Shown in pieces: positions 36,257-43,558 of a stretch of 64,000 nt of DNA. Each line of letters begins with the position of its first letter. The first letter of the stretch is position 1. Below the pieces are notes generated by a model. It ran no database searches. It saw only the letters and a program-made list of their open reading frames with translations, and was not told the DNA's origin. The translations under genes were made by a program, and so were the position numbers. Source of the stretch: Falsiroseomonas frigidaquae (lineage in GTDB: Bacteria > Pseudomonadota > Alphaproteobacteria > Acetobacterales > Acetobacteraceae); contig NZ_JAAVTX010000009.1 in assembly GCF_012163145.1 (NCBI RefSeq), positions 124,001 through 188,000 of the forward strand, in the 5' to 3' direction.

Positions 36257-36447
36257 ACATGACCGAACAGCAGCGCATCTTCGACGGCTTCCTCAGGGAG
36301 GCGGATGGACGGCTCGAAATCGTCGAGCGCGCCCTTGTTGAAGCGAAGCGGAAGGCAGGCAACAGGGCGCCGAGCTCCAGCCTCGTGGTGGAGACGATCA
36401 GGTCCATCAAGAGCGGCCACGGGGCGCTTGCGGTTCACGCCGCATAA
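36253..36447 (+). CDS. Small hypothetical protein upstream of membrane gene
   Basis: A 64-residue protein, MNMTEQQRIFDGFLREADGRLEIVERALVEAKRKAGNR..., mostly helical and charged. No family recognised. It follows the palindrome at 36174 and the leader minicistron, and precedes the membrane protein gene by 22 bp, so the two probably form one cassette. Confidence 0.5.
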   Translation: MNMTEQQRIFDGFLREADGRLEIVERALVEAKRKAGNRAPSSSLVVETIRSIKSGHGALAVHAA

Positions 36448-36469
36448 CTCGGCCCCAGCCTTCTGCATC

Positions 36470-37333
36470 GTGGGATCGCTCTCCACTCAGGCGCTTGCGC
36501 TTCTGATTATCCTGAGCCCCGGCTTCATCTTCCTGGTGGGTTTCCACTTGGCGGAGCCTCAATACCCATCGCGGCATGATGGCAGTCGGGGCACGTTGAT
36601 CGACACGGCGATGTTCGCCGTAACTTCTACGGTACTGCACTGCACCGTCGGCGTCGCGGTTCTTGCCTTATTCGACTGGCGATCGTCCTGCAGCTTGATC
36701 GATAGCTTCGCCGAGATTGCGACATTGCCGGGCGCAGCAGGCCCGCCCCTCCGGTGTCGGCCGGGCACCCTGATCCTGTTCTCGATCCTCTATACACTCA
36801 CGATGTCGATCGTCGCCTTCGTGCTCGGCAAGCGGTGCGCCAAGTGGCTCCAGAATAGTCCAGGATACTTCGCCGCCATCTACGGACGCCACTACGAAAC
36901 CTTCGCCGACGCCCAGGCCTACGTCATTGCTAACGTGATGACGGATATCGAGCATGGAGGCCAAGTCCTCATGTATGAAGGGCAGCTTGTTGAACTTTCC
37001 CTGAGCGAGTCCAGGGCCATCAACTACGTGGTTTTAGCAGGCGCCAGTCGGTTCTACATGAAGATCGAAAACGGCGGATCCACGACGACGCCGAGGGATC
37101 AGTTTCGGTCGATTGACGCCAACAGCAAGCGCCAATCTCGTCTTACTATTCCAGGCGACAAGATCATGAACCTGATTACTCGCACGCACCCGATGATTGC
37201 CGATGTTACTGATGAAGACGATCCGCGCTGGTGCCGCCGCGATTTGCTGGACGCGGCTCGGATCTTGCGTCGAGCTTCGAAGGGAGCCGGCCGTTTGATT
37301 GACCGTATTCAAACTGCCGTCATGCGAAAGTAG
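36470..37333 (+). CDS. Membrane protein with soluble C-terminal domain, DUF6338-like, accessory gene
   Basis: A 287-residue protein (GTG start, no good ribosome site). Helices lie at about residues 6-26 (LALLIILSPGFIFLVGF), 45-65 and 100-122, followed by a ~165-residue soluble part with FAAIYGRHYETFADAQAYVIANVMTDIEHGG. The Leu/Ile-rich helix with PGF resembles DUF6338. Its GC is clearly lower than the rest of the element. In a satellite such cargo is often a host-benefit or defence gene; that role is speculation. Confidence 0.6.
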   Translation: MGSLSTQALALLIILSPGFIFLVGFHLAEPQYPSRHDGSRGTLIDTAMFAVTSTVLHCTVGVAVLALFDWRSSCSLIDSFAEIATLPGAAGPPLRCRPGTLILFSILYTLTMSIVAFVLGKRCAKWLQNSPGYFAAIYGRHYETFADAQAYVIANVMTDIEHGGQVLMYEGQLVELSLSESRAINYVVLAGASRFYMKIENGGSTTTPRDQFRSIDANSKRQSRLTIPGDKIMNLITRTHPMIADVTDEDDPRWCRRDLLDAARILRRASKGAGRLIDRIQTAVMRK

Positions 37334-37377
37334 GGCCGCCAGAAGCGTGGGGGCCGAATATCAACCCCCGCTTTCGC

Positions 37378-37400
37378 TATTGTCCGCACTGCGGACAATA
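37378..37400. promoter_or_regulatory. 23-bp perfect palindrome, candidate operator
   Basis: TATTGTCCGCA C TGCGGACAATA at 37378-37400: 11-bp arms around a single base. It lies after the membrane-protein gene and before the 8-bp tandem repeat and the minus-strand HTH gene. The near-zero spacer argues against an RNA hairpin and for a dimeric DNA-binding protein. Confidence 0.6.
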
Positions 37401-37432
37401 GGCCCGCGACCACCGAGCAGATCGGCATCCCC

Positions 37433-37488
37433 GCCAGCGCGCCAGCGCGCCAGCGCGCCAGCGCGCCAGCGCGCCAGCGCGCCAGCGA
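37433..37488. repeat. Seven tandem copies of the 8-mer GCCAGCGC
   Basis: An uninterrupted array of GCCAGCGC from 37433 to 37488, with the last copy ending GA. The 8-bp period is not a codon multiple, so it is a non-coding microsatellite and may vary in copy number by slippage. Confidence 0.85.
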
Positions 37489-37552
37489 GAGATGGTGGCG
37501 GATCCCGTGCTTGCATGAAATGCCGCATTAGCACCCAGGTCGACCTTGGCCT

Positions 37553-37855
37553 TCAGCTCGGTTTGCGGTTCCGGATGGGGCGTCCTGCCGATGGGTCGTA
37601 AGCCTGCACGGCCGCTAAGGCCATTGCGCGTGAGGCAGCCGCTTCGCGTTCTGCGAGGCCTAGACCCCAGATGCGGGCGGTCAACTTCTCGACTTCTTCG
37701 CGATGCCATACCGCCGGCCGGTCCGGAAGCAAGCTGCGGCCAGGGGGCAGAAGGCCGGCAGAAACAAGGGCGCGAAAATCGCGGCGCGATTGGCTGGTGA
37801 AGGCGCAGGCCGTCTGCTCGTTCATCAGCAGCGGCCAGTCCGGAAGTGTTGGCAA
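37553..37855 (-). CDS. AlpA/excisionase-like small DNA-binding protein
   Basis: A 100-residue protein with a short winged-helix-type motif, SRRDFRALVSAGLLPPGRSLLPDRPAVWHREEVEKL, and a basic C-terminus. AlpA/Xis-type regulators of satellites control excision and integrase transcription. It follows the XRE repressor by 3 bp on the minus strand, in the same transcript. Start at 37855; an internal ATG (MNEQTAC) is the alternative. Confidence 0.65.
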   Translation of the reverse strand: MPTLPDWPLLMNEQTACAFTSQSRRDFRALVSAGLLPPGRSLLPDRPAVWHREEVEKLTARIWGLGLAEREAAASRAMALAAVQAYDPSAGRPIRNRKPS

Positions 37856-37858
37856 AGA

Positions 37859-38104
37859 TTAGGCGCCTTGCTTTCGGAGCCGCACACCCGGCCCGCCGCC
37901 ATTCTCTGCTATGAACTCAACGCCCGCTGCCTCCAAGGCGGCACGGATCGCATCGAGTGTGCGCGGATGAGGCTGCCGCTTGCCTGATTCGAAGTCGAAC
38001 AGCGTCGAGTGGCCCACCGTCGCGACCTTGGCCAGATCCTCTCGGCGCAGGTTCAGCATGGCGCGCGCACCGCGGCATTGCTCGGCAGTGATTGCGGAAG
38101 TCAT
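37859..38104 (-). CDS. XRE-family repressor
   Basis: An 81-residue helix-turn-helix protein: CRGARAMLNLRREDLAKVATVGHSTLFDFESGKRQPHPRTLDAIRAALEAAGVEF. This is the single-domain Xre form common to prophage repressors. It is divergent from the early operon at 38241, with two perfect inverted repeats between them. I chose the ATG at 38104 because the alternative upstream start adds residues outside the fold and would read through the control region. Confidence 0.85.
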   Translation of the reverse strand: MTSAITAEQCRGARAMLNLRREDLAKVATVGHSTLFDFESGKRQPHPRTLDAIRAALEAAGVEFIAENGGGPGVRLRKQGA

Positions 38105-38152
38105 CAACGGTTCTTGACCTTGCCGGGACACAAGCCCAAACATACGCGAGGT

Positions 38153-38200
38153 TGGCAACTATTGCCAGCTTCGGCCGAGCATGTGGCGGCAACCACATGC
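38153..38200. promoter_or_regulatory. Two perfect inverted repeats in the divergent control region
   Basis: TGGCAA CTA TTGCCA at 38153-38167 and GCATGTGG CGGCAA CCACATGC at 38179-38200, in the 136-bp gap between the XRE gene and the early operon. They are different sequences, so they may serve two proteins (for example the XRE and the AlpA-like protein). Confidence 0.65.
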
Positions 38201-38240
38201 CCGGCCTGACCACCCCACGAGCCCTACGGAGGCCCGAACA

Positions 38241-39065
38241 ATGGCTGCTGACCATTCTAAACCTGCAACCTCACGGCGTGGAATCCTGGCTGCTGCGCCG
38301 GCCCTGGCCCTTGTGCGCGTGCCCCCGGTCGCTGCGACCCCGGTGTCAGTGCCGCTGGCGGCCGAGGTCGCATCCGCGGGGCTTACTGGCCCCGATCGCG
38401 ATCTGCTGCGCCTCTGCGCCGTGGCGGTTGCCGCATCTGACGCCGAGTCTGTGGCCATGGAGCGGTTCGGCGCGGCCGAGCTCTGCGCGGATCGGGCGGT
38501 GTGCGCGGAGGCGCAGGAGGCGCAGGAGGCGGCTTGGGATGAGTATGAGTCCGCGCTGTCCGCGATGGCGGAGATCCCGGCAGCCAGCTTCACCGGCGTC
38601 GCCGTAAAGATCAGTGCGACGGTCGCCTTTCGCGAGCAGCGAGGCGGCGTGGCGGATGTGGAATTTCTCCTCTTGGCCGGCGCGGCCGAGGATGCGACGC
38701 GGCTGCTCGCCAACCTGGCACTGCCGGTCCCGCCGGCTGTGCCTGCCGCCTCGCCTGATGCGTCGCTGCTGCGTCTGGTCGATCGCTGGGCGAGCCTCTC
38801 GGCGGAACTGCGGGGCCTGGATGAAGCGGAGGGCGGCCTGGCGATTGGCGGCCCGCGCGCCAAGGCTGTTATCGCAGCGATGGACAGTCTCGGCGCACGG
38901 CGGCGCCAGGCGCTGCGCGCCATCGCCGACGCGCCGGCTGCGACCCGGCGCGGCCGTGCGGCGAAGGCCGAGATCCTGCGCGACTGCATCGAGGGCCGCG
39001 ACGATCCTGTGAGCCTGCTCGCGGCCTCGCTGGCGCGCGACTTGGTTGGCGGATCGGTGGCATGA
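38241..39065 (+). CDS. First early-operon protein, hypothetical
   Basis: A 274-residue, Ala-rich helical protein with GGAG before the ATG. The N-terminus SKPATSRRGILAAAPALAL looks like a twin-arginine signal with Ala-rich core, unusual for an early satellite protein. The rest includes DAESVAMERFGAAELCADRAVCAEAQEAQEAAWDEYESAL. I do not recognise a family. It heads a series of coupled genes that runs to the helicase. Confidence 0.65.
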   Translation: MAADHSKPATSRRGILAAAPALALVRVPPVAATPVSVPLAAEVASAGLTGPDRDLLRLCAVAVAASDAESVAMERFGAAELCADRAVCAEAQEAQEAAWDEYESALSAMAEIPAASFTGVAVKISATVAFREQRGGVADVEFLLLAGAAEDATRLLANLALPVPPAVPAASPDASLLRLVDRWASLSAELRGLDEAEGGLAIGGPRAKAVIAAMDSLGARRRQALRAIADAPAATRRGRAAKAEILRDCIEGRDDPVSLLAASLARDLVGGSVA

Positions 39066-39481
39066 GCGGCACCACTTCCGGCCACGATGGGCAGGGCGTG
39101 CGACCTGCTGAGCCGCGCGGGGTGACCGTCGAAGCCTGTGGTGCCTCGGCCATGGCGCGGCTGATCCGCGCGGCGGAGGCGATGCCGGCGGCAGTTGTCG
39201 CCTGCGATATTGCCAGCGTGGTGGAGGCGCATCTTCCACCCGATGATGCCGCCGCGGTGGGCGGGGGGTTTGCGACGGAGCTGCTGCGCCTCGCCCTGTG
39301 CGGCGCGTGGTGGCCCCTGCCGCTGCTGCGCATGGCGGAGGCGGCGGAGCTGATGGATTACGCTGCCTGGCGCGCCGCCGATTTCCCTGCCCCCGACATC
39401 GGCCGGATGATGGACGCTTCGATTGCCTGGCACCGCGCGCATCACTCTGGTGTGCCGGCCGGCAATGTGAGGCCGGCATGA
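39062..39481 (+). CDS. Hypothetical early-operon protein
   Basis: A 139-residue protein rich in Ala and acidic residues (MARLIRAAEAMPAAVVACDIASVVEAHLPPDDAAAVGG) followed by an aromatic/Leu stretch (LALCGAWWPLPLLRMAEAAELM). The start overlaps the previous stop and the stop overlaps the next start, both by ATGA. No family recognised. Confidence 0.6.
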   Translation: MSGTTSGHDGQGVRPAEPRGVTVEACGASAMARLIRAAEAMPAAVVACDIASVVEAHLPPDDAAAVGGGFATELLRLALCGAWWPLPLLRMAEAAELMDYAAWRAADFPAPDIGRMMDASIAWHRAHHSGVPAGNVRPA

Positions 39482-41274
39482 TGAACGCGGCTTCCGCCTT
39501 GCTCCGCCAGGCCCCGGCGCCGATGTTCACCGAAGGCGCGGCCACGGTTGGCCGCCGCGCGCCGGGACCCCACGCCCGGCCGGCCGCGCCGCTTCCTTTG
39601 GCGCGTGGGGCGGGCCTGCGTGGGGTGGTGATGATCCAGGACAATGATGCGGGGGCCGCCTCTGCGCGCGCCTCCGGCTGGTCGCTCGTGATGGCGATCG
39701 CCGAGGGTGCCGCCATCCTCGGCGCGGCGCGGCGGGAGGGATGGCTTGGCGTTGTCCCGGATGGCCATGCGGCAAGCCTCGAGGCGGCATTGGAGGCGAT
39801 CATCCTGAGCCCCGTAGAGCCGCCGCCAGCGCCTGTGGAAATGGCCGATCCGATTGATCAACTGGCGACGCTGCGCCAGGCACAGGAACGACTGCGGCCG
39901 GGTCTGGTTTGGCGGGATCTGCGCGATCCTCTAGGCGGTCGGCCGGCGCCGACTGCGTCGCCCTACGCCCATCTTCGCGAGGTACTGCGAAGCGATGCCA
40001 TCATCCTCCGGCTCGTTGTCTTCGCAGCCCAGCGCGGCTTGCCGGTGGAAATACCCGCGCTGCCGCATGCCCTGCATCCAGCTAGGTTTTTGGATGGTGC
40101 GTACCCGGCTTTCCGTGGGCTTGCGGGCCAGCTCCGCCCGGATGGGCGGGGTTTCCTCGCCATGCTGTCCGGGTATCTCGAGGCGATGTGGCTTCCTGGC
40201 ACTGGCGCCATATCGCCGACGGCTTTTATGCGCGGCCTGCCGGATACGCAGCATCCTGCCGGCCTGGATCGCAGGATGGCGCTTGAGGGTTTCGGGCTTC
40301 CCGGCCGCGATGCCGCATTGACCGTGGCCTTGCGGCGCCAGATCGCGCTTCGTCGGGATGATTTGGTGGCCGCGGTATGCGGCGCGCTCGCCACGGGCGC
40401 ATGGCATGCCACGGCCGCGCCATTTGAAGATCCCGACGCGGTGCCGCGTGCGGTGCCGGCATCCTGGTGGCGTGAACCGCGAATGCGCTTCGACCTGCGC
40501 GCCGCAGAGCTGATTCCCACCGGTGCCGGCGCGGAGCGGCTGCCGTTCTTCCGGCGGCTGGTCGTGGTTCCGACGCCGGAGCAGGCGGCGACACCCATGG
40601 CGGATGCGCCGGCTGCGAAGGCAAGGCCAAGCCGGGCAGGAAGCAAAGATCGTGAAGCCGCGGCGAGCGGTCGCAACGTTGATGAGGCTCGAATTCTCCC
40701 GTTGGCCAGAGCGCTGTTCTGGATTCATCAACACGAAGACAACCGAGATCGCCTCGGTCTCGTATTCAAAGGCGGGAGGCGGGTTTCCTCTGAGCTGGCC
40801 GAAGCTCTCTCGGGCGCGATGGGGTTCAAGATGCGACGCCGCGGGGACTCTGCCTGCGGCGTTACCATTCCTGAAGGCTGGATCAGCGAACACACCAGAG
40901 CGCTTCTCAGGCCTGAGCATGAGGCGGCAAAGCGCGTGCCCAACACACTCTGCCTCGTTGCGGTTGCAGCAATCCAGAAGGCGCGCGGGTTGGACCTCGG
41001 GCTACTGAAGAAGGACTGGGGTGGTGAACTCCGCCAATTCGCCGCCCGGGTCGGCGAACAGATCCGCGACAACTTGCTTGAAGTGCAGACGGGTGAGCCT
41101 TCCGGGAAACAGCCGGACTCAGACGCTATCATGGGTGTGCTGACGATTCTAATTGCGGACGGCCAGCCCAAGATGCCCCTTAAAGACCTGCCCGGCGGCG
41201 AGCTCCGCATCCCTGCCCGGGTGGTTGATGGCCACGCGCGCGACTGCTCCGGCATGACGAGCGGCGCGGGCTGA
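39478..41274 (+). CDS. Large hypothetical protein, possibly chimeric
   Basis: A 598-residue protein. Up to about residue 385 it is in the GC-rich style of the operon (AQERLRPGLVWRDLRDPLGGRP, PALPHALHPARFLDGAYPAFRGLAGQLRPDGRGF). After ~395 the composition is less GC-rich and the character changes to FWIHQHEDNRDRLGLVFKGGRRVSSELAEAL ... IPEGWISEHTRALL, suggesting a separate domain joined to the C-terminus. Neither half is recognised. Coupled upstream by ATGA. Confidence 0.6.
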   Translation: MMNAASALLRQAPAPMFTEGAATVGRRAPGPHARPAAPLPLARGAGLRGVVMIQDNDAGAASARASGWSLVMAIAEGAAILGAARREGWLGVVPDGHAASLEAALEAIILSPVEPPPAPVEMADPIDQLATLRQAQERLRPGLVWRDLRDPLGGRPAPTASPYAHLREVLRSDAIILRLVVFAAQRGLPVEIPALPHALHPARFLDGAYPAFRGLAGQLRPDGRGFLAMLSGYLEAMWLPGTGAISPTAFMRGLPDTQHPAGLDRRMALEGFGLPGRDAALTVALRRQIALRRDDLVAAVCGALATGAWHATAAPFEDPDAVPRAVPASWWREPRMRFDLRAAELIPTGAGAERLPFFRRLVVVPTPEQAATPMADAPAAKARPSRAGSKDREAAASGRNVDEARILPLARALFWIHQHEDNRDRLGLVFKGGRRVSSELAEALSGAMGFKMRRRGDSACGVTIPEGWISEHTRALLRPEHEAAKRVPNTLCLVAVAAIQKARGLDLGLLKKDWGGELRQFAARVGEQIRDNLLEVQTGEPSGKQPDSDAIMGVLTILIADGQPKMPLKDLPGGELRIPARVVDGHARDCSGMTSGAG

Positions 41275-41380
41275 CACGCAGCATTGGCCCGCTTTGCCCT
41301 GCATTCCGCCGTCGTCTCCGGGCGGCGCGCGGGCGATGCGGGCAGTTTCGCCGCCTGTCGCTTTGTGACCGGAAGGCCCT

Positions 41381-41629
41381 ATGACCGATCGCGGAACCAA
41401 CCACCTGACGTCTGCGCAGCTCGCGCAGCGCGAAGGCGTCGATATCAGAACCGTTCAGCGCTGGCGTCAGGATGGCAGCGGGCCATCCTACCTGCGCATG
41501 CCAGGCGGGCGCCTGGTCGTCTATCGCGAATCCGATGTGGTGGAGTGGGAAGCGGCCCGCCGCTTCCGGTCCACATCCGAGGAAACGGTGCGAGGCGGCA
41601 GCGCCGCGCCGCAGGCCGCCGCGCCATGA
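41381..41629 (+). CDS. Small helix-turn-helix (MerR/AlpA-like) DNA-binding protein
   Basis: An 82-residue protein with the excisionase-type fold LTSAQLAQREGVDIRTVQRWRQDGSGPSYLRMPGGRLVVYRESDVVEWE. GGAAGG before the ATG. HTH_17-type proteins of phages and satellites regulate excision, replication or terminase targeting. It is coupled to the next gene by ATGA. A second such protein lies at 37553. Confidence 0.8.
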   Translation: MTDRGTNHLTSAQLAQREGVDIRTVQRWRQDGSGPSYLRMPGGRLVVYRESDVVEWEAARRFRSTSEETVRGGSAAPQAAAP

Positions 41630-42096
41630 TGCCCCCTCCCCACCTTCAACCCATCCTCGCCCTGCGCGCCCTCGGCTGCGACCTGCACCTGGTGGTGCAT
41701 GGGCGGGCTGTGCCTCCGCATCGTGCCGGCCACCCGGCGCTTCTGGTACTGGGTGATGATCCCGAGGCTGCAGCCGGCGGCACGCGCGGCCCGGCGGCGT
41801 TCGATTGCGCCGATCTGCGCGCCTGGTTCGCCGCCATGCGGGTCGGGGCGCCGCTGGGGGTCTTCACCGGGGCGCCCGATGCCGGCGCCTACGCCGCCCT
41901 CTGCGCGGCCACGGCCGCTTCGCCCGCAGGCGGCATCATTGTCGAATGCGGCGCCACATCCTACCAGCCATGGGCAGATTTTGCCGCTGTGCATGCGCCC
42001 GATGCGCTGCGGCTGGATGTGGTCACCGCCAGCATCCGACGCGCCGCCATGCGGTGCGCGCTGGCGGCAGGACGCCAGCCGGTCTTCATGCGATGA
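41626..42096 (+). CDS. Hypothetical early-operon protein
   Basis: A 156-residue alpha/beta protein opening HLQPILALRALGCDLHLVVHGRAVPPHRAGHP and containing LRAWFAAMRVGAPLGVFTGAPD. It has no recognised motif. It overlaps both neighbours by ATGA, so it is translated as part of the replication block. Confidence 0.6.
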   Translation: MMPPPHLQPILALRALGCDLHLVVHGRAVPPHRAGHPALLVLGDDPEAAAGGTRGPAAFDCADLRAWFAAMRVGAPLGVFTGAPDAGAYAALCAATAASPAGGIIVECGATSYQPWADFAAVHAPDALRLDVVTASIRRAAMRCALAAGRQPVFMR

Positions 42097-42518
42097 CGGT
42101 GCAGCGGATGCCGCCCAGCTTGCCACAGGGGCCGAACCCGCATGGGGCCACGCGCGCGATGATCGTTCGCCTGGGCGCCAGGCTGGCTAGCCTCGATTAT
42201 GCGGAAAGGGACTCAGCGGCCCGCGTGCTGGCGGACGTACTGGCCGGGCACGGCCTCACCTGGGACGAGATCCTGCGCGACGCGCCAGGGCCCATACCGC
42301 GCCGCCAGGTGCCGCCCCGCGCGCGCTTCTGGTGGGAACTGATGCCGCCTCGGGGCGTCGCGCGGCATTGCCTGGTCTGGCCGGCCCTGTTCGGCGCATC
42401 GGAAACCGCCATCCTGGTGGACCTGGTGCGGACCCATGGCCGGCTGCGCACCGCAGATCGGGATTTCATCTTCCGCATGGCGCTGCGCGTCCCCGCGGTC
42501 TGGCCGGAGACGTGGTGA
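42093..42518 (+). CDS. Hypothetical early-operon protein upstream of primase
   Basis: A 141-residue basic protein: ATRAMIVRLGARLASLDYAERDSAARVLADVLAGHGLTWDEILRDAP, then RFWWELMPPRGVARHCLVWPALFGASETAILVDL. Family unknown to me. Position directly before a primase suggests a DNA-replication accessory, which is inference only. Confidence 0.6.
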   Translation: MTVQRMPPSLPQGPNPHGATRAMIVRLGARLASLDYAERDSAARVLADVLAGHGLTWDEILRDAPGPIPRRQVPPRARFWWELMPPRGVARHCLVWPALFGASETAILVDLVRTHGRLRTADRDFIFRMALRVPAVWPETW

Positions 42519-43558
42519 TGGCGCGCGACGGCTTCGACGCGGCCGCGATCGCGGACATGCTGGCGCAGCGGGTCGAAGACCTGGCGCGCGATCTGCTGCC
42601 GAACGGCCGCCGGGACGGCGCCGAATGGCGGTGCGGATCGCTGGCGGGCGAGCGTGGCCAGTCGCTGGCGGTGCGAATCCACGGGGAACGGCGCGGCGTG
42701 TGGTGCGACTTCGCCAGCGGGCAACGCGGGGATGCGTTGGACCTGGTGGCCGCCTCCCGCTTCGGCGGTGACAAGCGGGAGGCGCTGCGCTGGGCGCGCG
42801 GGTGGCTCGGCCTCGGCGCCGGCAGCGTGGCACCGGCAATAATGCCGGCGGCGCCTGCCCCGAAGGATCGCCGGCCGGATGCCGAGGCGGAGGCGCGCCG
42901 CCGGGCAGCGCTGGCGCTGTTCCTAGCCGCGCAGCCTTCCATCGCCGGCACGCCGGTGGACCACTATTTGCGCGGGCGTGGCATCGCCCTGGCGGAGCTC
43001 GGGCGGCAGCCGCGGGCCCTGCGGTTCCATCCTGCCGTCTGGTGCGGGGAAGCAGGGCGCGACCTGCCCGCGATGCTCGCCGCCATCACGGATGGAGGGG
43101 GCGTTCATCTCTCGACGCATCGCACCTGGCTGGCGCGCGACGCCGCGGGGCACTGGCGGAAGGCTTCGCTGGAAACGGCGAAGCGCGCGCTGGGTGGCTT
43201 TGCGGGAGGGTTCATCCCGCTGCAACGTGGCGCATCCGCCAAGCCGATGCGCGAGGCGCCGGAGGGTGAGACGGTCGCGGCAGCGGAGGGGATTGAGACG
43301 GCCTTGAGCGTCGCGCTCGCGTGCCCGGATCTGCGCGTGATCGCCGCCGTATCCGTATCCAACTTCGCGCGGATCATCCTGCCGCCGCGGGTGCGCACAT
43401 TGATCCTGTGCGCGGACAATGACGAAGGCGCGCAGGCACGGGATGCCGTCACGCGCGCCGTCGCGCAACATCAGGCCGAAGGACGCATCGTGCGGATCGC
43501 GCGCAGCCCCGTCGGGTCCGACTTCAACGACCTCCTGAACGCGGAACCTCAAGCATGA
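42518..43558 (+). CDS. Toprim-domain primase
   Basis: A 346-residue protein with an N-terminal DUF7146-like region (EWRCGSLAGERGQSL, GVWCDFASGQRGDALDLV) and a Toprim domain: catalytic Glu in AAAEGIETALSVALA (~258), acidic pair in LILCADNDEGAQARDAV (~292), ending PVGSDFNDLLN. Such proteins make RNA primers for plasmid, phage and satellite replication. The start overlaps the previous stop (TGATG); a GTG at 42515 is an alternative. Coupled to the helicase. Confidence 0.85.
   Translation: MARDGFDAAAIADMLAQRVEDLARDLLPNGRRDGAEWRCGSLAGERGQSLAVRIHGERRGVWCDFASGQRGDALDLVAASRFGGDKREALRWARGWLGLGAGSVAPAIMPAAPAPKDRRPDAEAEARRRAALALFLAAQPSIAGTPVDHYLRGRGIALAELGRQPRALRFHPAVWCGEAGRDLPAMLAAITDGGGVHLSTHRTWLARDAAGHWRKASLETAKRALGGFAGGFIPLQRGASAKPMREAPEGETVAAAEGIETALSVALACPDLRVIAAVSVSNFARIILPPRVRTLILCADNDEGAQARDAVTRAVAQHQAEGRIVRIARSPVGSDFNDLLNAEPQA

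Noticed and set aside
37433-37488. Repeat array as a CRISPR
   Set aside because: 8-bp units with no spacers; it is a simple tandem repeat.
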